Source of the DNA: Candidatus Saccharimonadota bacterium
GTDB taxonomy: Bacteria; Patescibacteriota; Saccharimonadia; Saccharimonadales; Saccharimonadaceae
Length of the DNA stretch: 17,152 nucleotides
NCBI GenBank assembly: GCA_900556885.1
Contig: UNSQ01000014.1
Span: 1 to 17,152 of the forward strand
Direction: 5' to 3'
Of this stretch, positions 1-6,095 are shown in pieces. The position numbers and the translations under genes were made by a program. Position 1 is the first letter of the stretch; every line of letters starts with the position of its first letter. The notes beneath the pieces are model-generated. The model worked only from the letters and a program-made list of their open reading frames with translations, was not told the DNA's origin and ran no database searches.

Positions 1-97
1 ACTCAGCAAAACTCTGCGGACGCAGACTCACCTCAATTCGCTGCTCTTCAGAATCGTCATCATGCGAACTTGTATCAACTATTCTTTCAATTGCCAT
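1..97 (-). CDS. ruvB: RuvB Holliday junction helicase, N-terminal fragment (cut by window edge)
   Basis: Reading leftward from the ATG at 97-95, 32 codons are open to the window edge. The peptide begins MAIERIVDTSSHDDD and ends in LRPQSFAE. The Leu/Ile-Arg-Pro-x-x-(Phe/Leu)-x-Glu stretch matches the start of the RuvB AAA+ domain, which in the family continues as a Tyr-Ile-Gly-Gln segment that would lie outside this window. RuvB is the ATP-driven motor that, with RuvA, moves Holliday junctions. The acidic tail of about 20 residues before the motif is variable in the family. The neighbouring ruvA and ruvC on the same strand support the call. ruvB is separated from ruvA by an opposite-strand gene, so it needs its own promoter. 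A -10 box lies 6 bases ahead of the ATG and no Shine-Dalgarno is visible. Only the first tenth of the protein is seen, so integrity cannot be judged. Confidence 0.85.
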   Translation of the reverse strand, partial: MAIERIVDTSSHDDDSEEQRIEVSLRPQSFAE

Positions 98-103
98 ACA
101 CTA

Positions 104-112
104 ATTATAGCA
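104..112 (-). promoter_or_regulatory. Extended -10 promoter of ruvB, predicted leaderless
   Basis: On the minus strand the sequence reads TGC-TATAAT, then 6 bases, then the ruvB ATG. The TGn extension can replace a good -35 box, and none is clear 16-18 bases upstream. A start site 6-7 bases past the -10 box would fall on or next to the A of the ATG. The arrangement is the same as at ruvC. Confidence 0.55.
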
Positions 113-116
113 TTTA

Positions 117-125
117 TGGTATAAT
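117..125 (+). promoter_or_regulatory. Extended -10 promoter of the plus-strand gene at 158
   Basis: TGG-TATAAT on the plus strand, about 26 bases before the first Shine-Dalgarno base region and 32 bases before the ATG, giving a leader of roughly 25 bases. It lies 10 bases from the oppositely oriented ruvB -10 box (104-109), so the two polymerase footprints must overlap. Confidence 0.5.
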
Positions 126-146
126 ATTAGTATCTACAATTGAACT

Positions 147-151
147 AGGAG
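147..151 (+). promoter_or_regulatory. Shine-Dalgarno site of the plus-strand gene
   Basis: AGGAG placed 6 bases before the ATG at 158. It fixes that start codon and contrasts with the divergent ruvB start, which has none. Confidence 0.6.
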
Positions 152-157
152 TTTACA

Positions 158-703
158 ATGCCGGAATTTGATGCCAAAAACCGAAAAAAAGACATAAGAG
201 AAGTATATGACCAAGTCCCAGAAGGAATTAGGATAATGTCAGAGGCAGTGCCGTATATTTTGGCTGAGCTAGGCTTAGCGCCTTGCGACGAATCTGAAGG
301 AATTGAGTCGACCAGGGTCGCAATTGATATAGAAAATATTAGCAACACCTTGACTGAGCGAGGATATAGCAATTTAGAGCAAACAAAAGAATACGACCCC
401 AAATCAACAGAAATTGCAAAACACGTAATTAACTTGCTAGTAGGATACCCATTTTTATGGCGCGATAGAATCGCATCGAAAGAAGGCGCTTCTGACAAAG
501 AGCAGGCCGAGACATTTGCACAAAACTCGTGCAATCACCAATTTGATGATCTGCCTGGCTTATATGGAATTACTGGCGAACAAGGTCAGCTATTGCGCCG
601 TAGTGTTCAGAGCTTTCATGATTGGAACAGACTAACAGCCGGCGACATAGAAAGTCTCATTAGAGAAGCAAAGCAGACAGTTAAAGAAGAAAACGAGTCG
701 TAA
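158..703 (+). CDS. Uncharacterised soluble protein inserted between ruvA and ruvB
   Basis: A 181-residue protein that I do not recognise. It has no signal peptide, membrane segment or obvious nucleotide-binding motif. It appears mostly alpha-helical and acidic, with many Glu/Asp/Lys residues in the first 130 residues, a Leu-Pro-Gly-Leu-Tyr-Gly-Ile-Thr-Gly turn near residue 135, and a charged C-terminal helix. It is the only convincing plus-strand gene in the window. The start is set by AGGAG six bases upstream and an extended -10 box. It ends in tandem stops TAA-TAG. It faces ruvA tail to tail, with 21 bases between the stops and no clear hairpin terminator. It separates ruvA from ruvB, which are usually contiguous. 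A link with recombination is possible from position alone, but the sequence shows nothing that proves it. Confidence 0.75.
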   Translation: MPEFDAKNRKKDIREVYDQVPEGIRIMSEAVPYILAELGLAPCDESEGIESTRVAIDIENISNTLTERGYSNLEQTKEYDPKSTEIAKHVINLLVGYPFLWRDRIASKEGASDKEQAETFAQNSCNHQFDDLPGLYGITGEQGQLLRRSVQSFHDWNRLTAGDIESLIREAKQTVKEENES

Positions 704-724
704 TAGATATCAATTACTAAAACC

Positions 725-1300
725 TCACTTCTTCAAAGCTTCAGTCACCCGCTGAGAAGTTGGCAAATTTATATCGACGTTTTCAAGCGCCTTAGTGGCA
801 TCCGCTAATGTATAACCCAAAGCCATCAACGCCTCCAAAGCTTCATCGGAAGTGTTTAATTCAGTCTGTAGCGGAGCTTCCGCTCGGCCGTAATGAGTCG
901 GTAAACCAACTTTATCACTCAAATCGACCACCACTCGCTCGGCGGTTTTTTTGCCGACGCCAGTAGCCTTTTGCACAAAACCACTGTCAGCATTAGCAAT
1001 AGCGTTGCGCACTTGCTCAGCATCACCCAAGCTCAGAATAGACAGCGCAGCCTTTGGACCAACCCCCTGAACCGTGATTAACATTTCAAATAACTTTTTC
1101 GCCGCCAAGCTAGAAAACCCGAACAACTCCTCCGACTGTTCGCGCACGTGATGATAAGTGTAAAATTTTACCTCCTGATCTAATATCACCGCGTCAAAAT
1201 CATTAGTCGCCACGCTAACTTCATATCCAACACCATGAACATCAATGACTAACGAGCCGTTAAACTTCTCAGCAACTTTTCCAAAAACATGTGCAATCAT
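725..1300 (-). CDS. ruvA: RuvA, Holliday junction DNA-binding subunit
   Basis: The protein has 191 residues, a little shorter than the E. coli protein (about 203). RuvA tetramers hold the four-way junction open and load RuvB. All three family domains are visible. An OB-fold comes first (residues 1-62, with the conserved start Met-Ile-Ala and the Gly-Val-Gly-Tyr-Glu-Val strand near 23-28). Two helix-hairpin-helix motifs follow, GVGPKAA near 79-85 and GVGKKTAERV near 114-123. A small C-terminal domain at about 150-191 contacts RuvB. The start lies 7 bases after the ruvC stop, so ruvC and ruvA are probably co-transcribed. No Shine-Dalgarno is seen before the ATG, which fits translation coupled to ruvC. 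The opposite-strand gene at 158-703 lies between it and ruvB. Confidence 0.95.
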   Translation of the reverse strand: MIAHVFGKVAEKFNGSLVIDVHGVGYEVSVATNDFDAVILDQEVKFYTYHHVREQSEELFGFSSLAAKKLFEMLITVQGVGPKAALSILSLGDAEQVRNAIANADSGFVQKATGVGKKTAERVVVDLSDKVGLPTHYGRAEAPLQTELNTSDEALEALMALGYTLADATKALENVDINLPTSQRVTEALKK

Positions 1301-1307
1301 ATTTCAA

Positions 1308-1781
1308 TTATACCCGATTCATCGCCGCGTGTGTAATTGCTGCAGCCAAAGCGTCCGCGCAGTCATCCGGCTTCGGAACATCTTTCAAGCCCAAATTAAG
1401 GCGCACCATTTCCTGAACTTGCTTTTTATCAGCCTTGCCATATCCGGTCAAAGTTTGTTTTATTTGCAGTGGCGTATATTCAGCAATCGGCATTCCAGCT
1501 TTTCGCCCAGTCAACATCGCCACACCGCGCGCCTCCGCCACAGAAATCGCCGTCGTAACATTGCGCGCAAAAAATAGCTTTTCAATCGACATAACATCAG
1601 GATTTGTTTCGGCAATAATCTCTGTCAGGCTATCAAAAATATCTTCAAGCCTTTCGTCAATTGGCGTATGTGCCGGCGTCGTCACAACTCCCGCCGTGAC
1701 CATTTTGAACTTGCCACGAGAAAAATCAATCACACCAAACCCCAAAATTCCCGTTCCCGGATCAATCCCGATAATTCTCAT
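1308..1781 (-). CDS. ruvC: RuvC, Holliday junction endonuclease
   Basis: The protein has 157 residues, within the usual RuvC length. RuvC nicks two strands of a Holliday junction to resolve it. The RNase-H-like active site is intact: Asp7 in MRIIGIDPGTG, Glu67 in the Met-Ser-Ile-Glu segment, and Asp140 and Asp143 in the PDDCADALAAAITH helix. The basic Tyr-Gly-Lys-Ala-Asp-Lys-Lys loop at about 114-120 is the junction-binding region. The reading frame is open upstream to 1880, but that extension is unlike any RuvC and overlaps the previous gene. The ATG at 1781 gives the canonical N-terminus. This ATG lies 6 bases after a TGC-TATAAT box and has no Shine-Dalgarno, so a leaderless transcript is predicted. 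ruvA follows 7 bases downstream. Confidence 0.95.
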   Translation of the reverse strand: MRIIGIDPGTGILGFGVIDFSRGKFKMVTAGVVTTPAHTPIDERLEDIFDSLTEIIAETNPDVMSIEKLFFARNVTTAISVAEARGVAMLTGRKAGMPIAEYTPLQIKQTLTGYGKADKKQVQEMVRLNLGLKDVPKPDDCADALAAAITHAAMNRV

Positions 1782-1787
1782 ATCTTT

Positions 1788-1796
1788 ATTATAGCA
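1788..1796 (-). promoter_or_regulatory. Extended -10 promoter of ruvC-ruvA, predicted leaderless
   Basis: The minus strand reads TGC-TATAAT in the 16-base gap between the surface-protein stop and ruvC. Six bases separate the box from the ATG. The spacing and the TGC extension are identical to the ruvB promoter. No convincing -35 box is seen. Confidence 0.55.
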
Positions 1797-1797
1797 A

Positions 1798-3588
1798 TTA
1801 TTTACCGCTTGCAGACCTAACGCGTTCACGGATTTTTCGTACAAATTGCGAAATTTCCCATCGCCACTGCCATACACCATAACCGACAGCCAGTAAACTC
1901 ACGCCGCCAAACACCCACCAACCCCAAGTAGCACCAGCGACCTGCTTAACTTCAGCAGCCGCCGAACCAACAGTTGGCATATTTGCAGATTTTATCTTTC
2001 GACATCGCTTAGTTTGCGGATTACGCTCAAATCCTTCTGGACACTCTTTTGCTATGTCATCGGTAGAAGCAATCTTCTTACATCGACCCGTAGCTGAATT
2101 GCGGAATTGACCTTCTGGGCAAGGCTTTAAAGTTTTTGCCGCCGCCGATGCGATAGATCGGCATCTGCCAGTTTCTTCACTACGATAATAACCATCTTTA
2201 CAGGGCGTAATAGTTTTTTCCACTTCAATTTTTCGACAACGGCGAGTTTCCGGATGACGATATTGACCAACAGGACAAGGACTTTCAACGGGCGGGGTGG
2301 CAATTTTCACACATTTGCCCAGCGCATTTCGCTCGTAACCATTCTGACAATCCAAATATTCCTTAAAGATATTCTCAGAATTTTCAGTTATCATAAACGT
2401 TTGCGTCCACTCATCATCAATCAAACTCCACGAAGAGCTTTTCGCTAACTTCTCATATTCAGCGGAATCAATTTTCGAGCCAGCCTCGTCTTGTAAATAA
2501 ACTTTTCCTTTTGTTTTTGGTAATTTCAGCTTCGTATTTTTTATTTTGATCGTTAAAAATTCACCCGGCTTTAATTCGATGTTGCCAATATTTTCACGAA
2601 CGCCAGAATCACCAACCGTCAATTTACAGCCCGTCGTAATGACGGTTTTTTCGCCAGAATTGATAATTTCAATGAATTGTTCATCCACATTCGACGCGAT
2701 TTCACTTAACTTCAAACCTTCACATTTATTGAGTTCTCTTGGGGGATTGGAGCCAGGGTTAGACTCTGGCTTTTTGCAGCTGGGACGTGAATACGGCTCA
2801 ACTTCCTGATTGTTAAGATTTTTATCTGACAAAAATTTCGAATCAATAATATTTTCATCAATAAAACATCGCCAAACAATTTTCACACCGCCCTTAATCG
2901 GCGAGCCCGCAGACTTTGAATTATTTCCCCAGCCGACAGTATCTGCGACCGACCCGTCCGAACGCAACAATACGACCGACCCGTCATTCTGAGCCAAACC
3001 TAAATTATTATCAAACTTTATGGCATCTGCCGACATCTTATCGTTCGACAAAACCAAAAATCCGTTCGCCAAGATTACTTCATCTTTGAAAATTTTTCCA
3101 ACGGTTTTAGCGCCAGATCCAGCGTAATACTCTATTTTCCAACCAGCCAAGTCAACATTCTGATTCGTCGGATTATAAATCTCAATGTATTTTTTATCCT
3201 GACTAATCTTTGAAATTAATATCGGAGCATTTTCTTCTGTTTTTTCATCTGAATTATCTATTTTTGGTGGCTCAGATTCGGGGTTTGACTCGGATTTTAA
3301 AGACTCATCGGTGGCAGGATTTTCGCTCGGACTATCTATAGATGAATTCTCCGTTGGAGCCTCGGGATTTTCACTTGATTGAGAAGGTGAATTGCTATCG
3401 ATCTGTTCCTTATCGACAACTGGATTTTTCACTTCCTCAGCCGATTTAAGACTATTATCAACAGTCTGAACGTCATCAACTTTCGACTCTTGAGTAGTAC
3501 CTGAAACGCCTTCCGCAAAAACCAACGGCGACGGCATTATTAGTGCCACGGCTAGTATCATAAGTAGTGTGTTTCGCAAATACTTCAT
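1798..3588 (-). CDS. Secreted, membrane-anchored surface protein with lamin-tail domains and Cys-framed repeats
   Basis: From the ATG at 3588 the protein has 596 residues. That ATG has GGAG a few bases upstream; an upstream in-frame ATG at 3615 would only add nine polar residues before the signal peptide. Residues 1-25 form a signal peptide ending in Leu-Val-Phe-Ala. A Ser/Glu/Pro/Asn-rich linker runs to about 120. Two lamin-tail-like beta domains follow, at about 121-236 (Ile-Glu-Ile-Tyr-Asn-Pro and Leu-Ala-Gly-Trp-Lys motifs) and about 289-401 (Phe-Ile-Glu-Ile-Ile-Asn). Five Cys-framed repeats occupy about 414-532. A Trp-rich membrane segment lies at about 555-576, followed by a strongly basic tail. 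The layout predicts an exported body with a cytoplasmic C-terminus. Lamin-tail domains in bacteria occur in surface or secreted proteins; here no nuclease or other enzyme motif is visible, so an adhesive or structural role is only a guess. It has its own promoter behind the yebC terminator. Confidence 0.8.
   Translation of the reverse strand: MKYLRNTLLMILAVALIMPSPLVFAEGVSGTTQESKVDDVQTVDNSLKSAEEVKNPVVDKEQIDSNSPSQSSENPEAPTENSSIDSPSENPATDESLKSESNPESEPPKIDNSDEKTEENAPILISKISQDKKYIEIYNPTNQNVDLAGWKIEYYAGSGAKTVGKIFKDEVILANGFLVLSNDKMSADAIKFDNNLGLAQNDGSVVLLRSDGSVADTVGWGNNSKSAGSPIKGGVKIVWRCFIDENIIDSKFLSDKNLNNQEVEPYSRPSCKKPESNPGSNPPRELNKCEGLKLSEIASNVDEQFIEIINSGEKTVITTGCKLTVGDSGVRENIGNIELKPGEFLTIKIKNTKLKLPKTKGKVYLQDEAGSKIDSAEYEKLAKSSSWSLIDDEWTQTFMITENSENIFKEYLDCQNGYERNALGKCVKIATPPVESPCPVGQYRHPETRRCRKIEVEKTITPCKDGYYRSEETGRCRSIASAAAKTLKPCPEGQFRNSATGRCKKIASTDDIAKECPEGFERNPQTKRCRKIKSANMPTVGSAAAEVKQVAGATWGWWVFGGVSLLAVGYGVWQWRWEISQFVRKIRERVRSASGK
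1993..2349 (-). repeat. Five Cys-framed protein repeats in the surface protein
   Basis: Five units follow the pattern Cys-(Pro)-x-Gly-x-x-Arg-x-x-x-Thr/Leu-x-(Arg/Lys)-Cys-(Arg/Lys/Val)-(Lys/Ser)-Ile. Examples are CPVGQYRHPETRRCRKI, CKDGYYRSEETGRCRSI and CPEGFERNPQTKRCRKI. Each unit is about 15-17 residues with exactly two Cys, joined by linkers of about 9-13 residues. The two Cys of each unit probably form one disulfide. The DNA copies have diverged, so this is an old protein repeat rather than a recent DNA duplication. Confidence 0.8.
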
Positions 3589-3610
3589 GCTCGCTCCTTG
3601 CTTATGGTTA

Positions 3611-3641
3611 ATCATATTTAGTTTAGCGTACTTTTTGTCAA
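3611..3641 (-). promoter_or_regulatory. Probable promoter of the surface protein gene
   Basis: The minus strand has a perfect TTGACA (3636-3641). The best -10 candidate is TATGAT (3611-3616), giving a long 19-base spacer; TAAATA (3615-3620) at 15 bases is an alternative. It starts directly after the yebC terminator. The leader would be about 15-20 bases and holds a GGAG Shine-Dalgarno. Confidence 0.4.
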
Positions 3642-3672
3642 ATTAAAAATCGCCCCAGGAAAGGAGCGATTT
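3640..3672 (-). terminator. Intrinsic terminator behind yebC
   Basis: On the minus strand, AAATCGCTCC pairs with GGGGCGATTT (10 bp including one T-G wobble) around a 6-base loop. A T-rich tract, TTTTTAATTT counting the last stem bases, follows. It lies 15 bases after the yebC stop and ends yebC transcription before the surface-protein promoter. Confidence 0.8.
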
Positions 3673-3687
3673 CTTAAAGCAATGATT

Positions 3688-4404
3688 TTATTCCGCTGTG
3701 ATATCCGCGTTCGTATGAACATTTACAACGTCATCCAAATCGTCCAACGCATCAATCATCTTCATCAATTTCTGCGCAGTTTCCATGTCGGCAATTTCTA
3801 TCGGCGTATTGGCAATATATCGCAGTTCCGCATCTTTAACCTTCAAGCCTTGCTCAACCAATTTATTTCGCACACTCGCCAAATCTTTCAACTCCGTATA
3901 CACGATAATTTCGCCGTCTTCCTCGACAGCATCTTCGGCGCCAGCGTCCAAAACCGCTAGCAACAAATCTTCCCCGCTGCCTTCAATAGTGATGACGCCT
4001 TTGCGCGTAAATTGGAACATCACACTACCAGCATCGGCAATTCGTCCGCCATTTTTAACCAACGCAGTTTTTACCTCTGGCAATGTTCGATTGCGATTAT
4101 CTGTCGCCGTTTCAATAATAACACCCACGCCGCCAGGACCATAACCTTCGTAAGCAATTTCCTCCAAAGCCGCCGCACTCTTATCCGCCACTCGGTCAAT
4201 TGCTCGCTGGATGTTTGCACTAGGCATATTTGCAGCCTTAGCTTTTTCAATCGCCATCGCCAAACTTGAGTTCAGCGCTGGGTCTGTGCCGCCACGTGCC
4301 GCAATAGCAATTTGATTACCCAATTTCGTAAAAATCGCGCCGCGCTTAGCGTCAACAATCGCTTTTTGTCGGTGAGTTGTAGCCCATTTACTGTGTCCTG
4401 ACAT
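3688..4404 (-). CDS. yebC: YebC/PmpR family protein (TACO1-like)
   Basis: The protein has 238 residues, the usual family length. The N-terminus MSGHSKWATTHRQKAIVDAK is the family signature, and the central YEGYGPGGVGVIIE and TDNRNRT segments (about 124-145) are also typical. YebC proteins were long annotated as transcriptional regulators; related work, including on mitochondrial TACO1, points to a role in translation, helping ribosomes through proline-rich stretches. The C-terminal third is acidic, as usual. The start has AGGAG 5 bases upstream and a TATAAT box about 40 bases upstream. A strong hairpin terminator follows the stop. It therefore appears to be a single-gene unit. Which of the two proposed roles applies here cannot be told from sequence. 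Confidence 0.92.
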   Translation of the reverse strand: MSGHSKWATTHRQKAIVDAKRGAIFTKLGNQIAIAARGGTDPALNSSLAMAIEKAKAANMPSANIQRAIDRVADKSAAALEEIAYEGYGPGGVGVIIETATDNRNRTLPEVKTALVKNGGRIADAGSVMFQFTRKGVITIEGSGEDLLLAVLDAGAEDAVEEDGEIIVYTELKDLASVRNKLVEQGLKVKDAELRYIANTPIEIADMETAQKLMKMIDALDDLDDVVNVHTNADITAE

Positions 4405-4443
4405 AATTTCTCCTAAAGTTATTTGCTATTTCAATCTGTTACT

Positions 4444-4449
4444 ATTATA
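4444..4449 (-). promoter_or_regulatory. Probable -10 box of yebC
   Basis: TATAAT on the minus strand in the 47-base gap after comEC, about 40 bases before the yebC ATG. The leader of roughly 33 bases carries AGGAG. The -35 region would lie in the last codons of comEC and is not convincing. Confidence 0.4.
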
Positions 4450-4451
4450 CA

Positions 4452-5903
4452 CTACTCCACAATATTTATCTTGGCGAGGTCCAATTTAGTTTGCTTTTTC
4501 ATCCAAATCATTGCCAAAATTAGCGCCACATATAAAGCCGCACACTGCCACAAATTGATGCTAACTTCCATTTGAGCCCACTCAAATCCAGCCGTCCAAT
4601 TGGTAACTCGAATCATATAGCCAAGTAGCCACGTCGTTGGAATCGTAATCAACGCGCCAATAATCGGCACAAAAACCATCACGCCCGACATAAACGTCAG
4701 CAGCATCGCTAGCGGCACAAACGGCAAAATCAACATATTCGCAATTAGCGCCACATTACTAATAACACCGAAACTCATCATAAGTAGCGGCAATGTCATA
4801 ATTTGCGCCGACAAAGTTTCAATTAAAATTTGTCGAAACGCGCCCGGCTCTTTATTGCCGAAAAAATAAGAATGTAGAAGCGGCGCCAACATAATTACAC
4901 CCGCAAATGAAGCAAAACTTAATTGCCAGCCCAAATCGCCCCAACCAAATTGTGGATTTATCAATAGCGTGATTGCTGCCGACACGGGAAGCAGAACCAG
5001 CGGATGAATTGTCCGACCATAATACCACGCCGCCAAACTCAGTCCCGCCACCAAACCAGCTCTCGACATACTGGGACTTAATCCAGTCACCGCCATAAAA
5101 CCAATTATCATAACAGCCGCGCTGAGCATCGCTAAATATTTTGATCGCTTGGCGAATAATCGTCGCGCTAAACGAACTAAAATTGTTAAATTATAGCCGC
5201 TCGCCACCACGATATGCGTTAGTCCAGCAATTTTCAAATTGTCACTTAATTCAGTCGGCATAGCACGCCTTAAGCCCAATAAAAATCCCAGCCCCAACGC
5301 GGACTCTGATTCCGGAACATGCTCACGGACCCGCCCCGCAAACCAATCACGAACCCCCACCGCCACATCACCCGGAACTGGTCTTTCGGCACTAATAATC
5401 TTCGCCCGATATACGCTTGCTGAAAAAGCCCCAAATCCCGCCGTCATTTTACCCTTAACTCTCACAATATCACTGCGCTTAATTGAGTTTTTATCTGGCG
5501 TCGTCACCCAAATTTGTCCCGGCAATTTTTCATTATTCATCTGCAAATTACCCAATCTAAGAACCGTTTGGCTATTTTTATCGAGATCAGGATCCTCCGA
5601 AACTTGACCTTGGATAATTGCGACTTTTCCGATTAATGAATCATAAACCTCCACGCCTTTTCTGCCGATTTCACCGCGCCAAAGACCAATCAAAACTCCA
5701 GAAATAATTGCTAAAATCACAAAAAATTGCCAGCGCCAAATTGCCACGATTACAAAAATAGCCAGCCCGACCAATAAAAATAATGGATTCGCCGCAAACG
5801 ACCGCGGTATGTGATGGATGGAAATTACGCCAATTGTCAGACCGAGGCACCACACCGCCATCATCCAAGAAATATGCAACTTCTCAAATAGCCAACTATT
5901 CAT
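4452..5903 (-). CDS. comEC: ComEC/Rec2-type DNA uptake channel, lacking the metallo-beta-lactamase domain
   Basis: The protein has 483 residues. ComEC forms the inner-membrane channel that carries single-stranded DNA into the cell during natural transformation. Two N-terminal membrane segments (about 12-30 and 40-75) are followed by a soluble OB-like region (about 90-175). The Competence domain comes next, with a Gly-Phe-Leu-Leu-Gly helix near 206-210 and the signature GLTHIVVASGYNLTIL at about 227-242, the family's His-x-x-x-(Ala/Ser)-x-Gly-x-x-x motif. Multiple membrane helices run to about 470. Full-length homologues of about 700-800 residues add a C-terminal metallo-beta-lactamase-like domain. 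This one stops soon after the last helix, and no HxHxDH motif occurs downstream before yebC. The missing domain may be encoded elsewhere or not needed. A -10-like box 6 bases before the ATG and no Shine-Dalgarno suggest a leaderless start. Confidence 0.85.
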   Translation of the reverse strand: MNSWLFEKLHISWMMAVWCLGLTIGVISIHHIPRSFAANPLFLLVGLAIFVIVAIWRWQFFVILAIISGVLIGLWRGEIGRKGVEVYDSLIGKVAIIQGQVSEDPDLDKNSQTVLRLGNLQMNNEKLPGQIWVTTPDKNSIKRSDIVRVKGKMTAGFGAFSASVYRAKIISAERPVPGDVAVGVRDWFAGRVREHVPESESALGLGFLLGLRRAMPTELSDNLKIAGLTHIVVASGYNLTILVRLARRLFAKRSKYLAMLSAAVMIIGFMAVTGLSPSMSRAGLVAGLSLAAWYYGRTIHPLVLLPVSAAITLLINPQFGWGDLGWQLSFASFAGVIMLAPLLHSYFFGNKEPGAFRQILIETLSAQIMTLPLLMMSFGVISNVALIANMLILPFVPLAMLLTFMSGVMVFVPIIGALITIPTTWLLGYMIRVTNWTAGFEWAQMEVSINLWQCAALYVALILAMIWMKKQTKLDLAKINIVE

Positions 5904-5909
5904 ACTTAA

Positions 5910-5915
5910 AGTATA
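5910..5915 (-). promoter_or_regulatory. Possible -10 box of comEC
   Basis: TATACT on the minus strand, 6 bases before the ATG, with no TGn extension and no good -35 box. It is listed because its spacing matches the ruvB, ruvC and DUF192 promoters. It lies just past the terminator of the upstream tRNA gene. Confidence 0.3.
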
Positions 5916-5932
5916 TCTGGATCTGAAGCCAT

Positions 5933-5956
5933 AAAAAAGACTCCGCCAAGGGAGTC
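5933..5956 (-). terminator. Intrinsic terminator of tRNA-Lys
   Basis: On the minus strand GACTCC pairs with GGAGTC (6 bp) around a 6-base loop, followed directly by six T. It begins 12 bases after the tRNA 3' end. Confidence 0.85.
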
Positions 5957-5967
5957 GATTTCAAATT

Positions 5968-6044
5968 TGGAGGGTCCACCGGGGCTTGAACCCGGGACAC
6001 CCTGCTTAAAAGGCAGGTGCTCTAACCAGCTGAGCTATGGACCC
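5968..6044 (-). tRNA. tRNA-Lys (anticodon UUU), CCA encoded
   Basis: A complete cloverleaf is seen on the minus strand: acceptor GGGTCCA with TGGACCC, D stem GCTC/GAGC, anticodon stem CCTGC/GCAGG around loop CTTTTAA (anticodon TTT), a five-base variable loop, and T stem CCGGG/CCCGG around TTCAAGC. The body is 74 bases and the gene encodes the 3' CCA. The discriminator base is T (U73), whereas A is common in bacterial tRNA-Lys. It has its own promoter (TTGACC, 17 bases, TAGGAT) and terminator, so it is an independent unit. Confidence 0.96.
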
Positions 6045-6066
6045 ATTCGGAATATCCGCTTTCTTC

Positions 6067-6095
6067 ATCCTAGCACAAACCAACACAAAGGTCAA
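6067..6095 (-). promoter_or_regulatory. Promoter of tRNA-Lys
   Basis: The minus strand reads TTGACC (6090-6095), a 17-base spacer, then TAGGAT (6067-6072) preceded by TGC, an extended -10. The predicted start site is about 15 bases before the mature tRNA 5' end. The -35 box overlaps the stop codon of the membrane-protein gene at 6092. Confidence 0.7.

Noticed and set aside
703..725. Bidirectional terminator between the plus-strand gene and ruvA
   Set aside because: The 21-base gap contains no hairpin with a T-tract on either strand.
1782..1880. N-terminal extension of ruvC to an ATG at 1880
   Set aside because: The added 33 residues overlap the end of the surface-protein gene, do not resemble RuvC, and the internal ATG at 1781 gives the canonical MRIIGIDPG start.
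5968..6044. tRNA-Lys as the attachment site for the phage-like genes
   Set aside because: The phage-like genes are about 9 kb away beyond many housekeeping genes, and I saw no copy of the tRNA 3' end near them.
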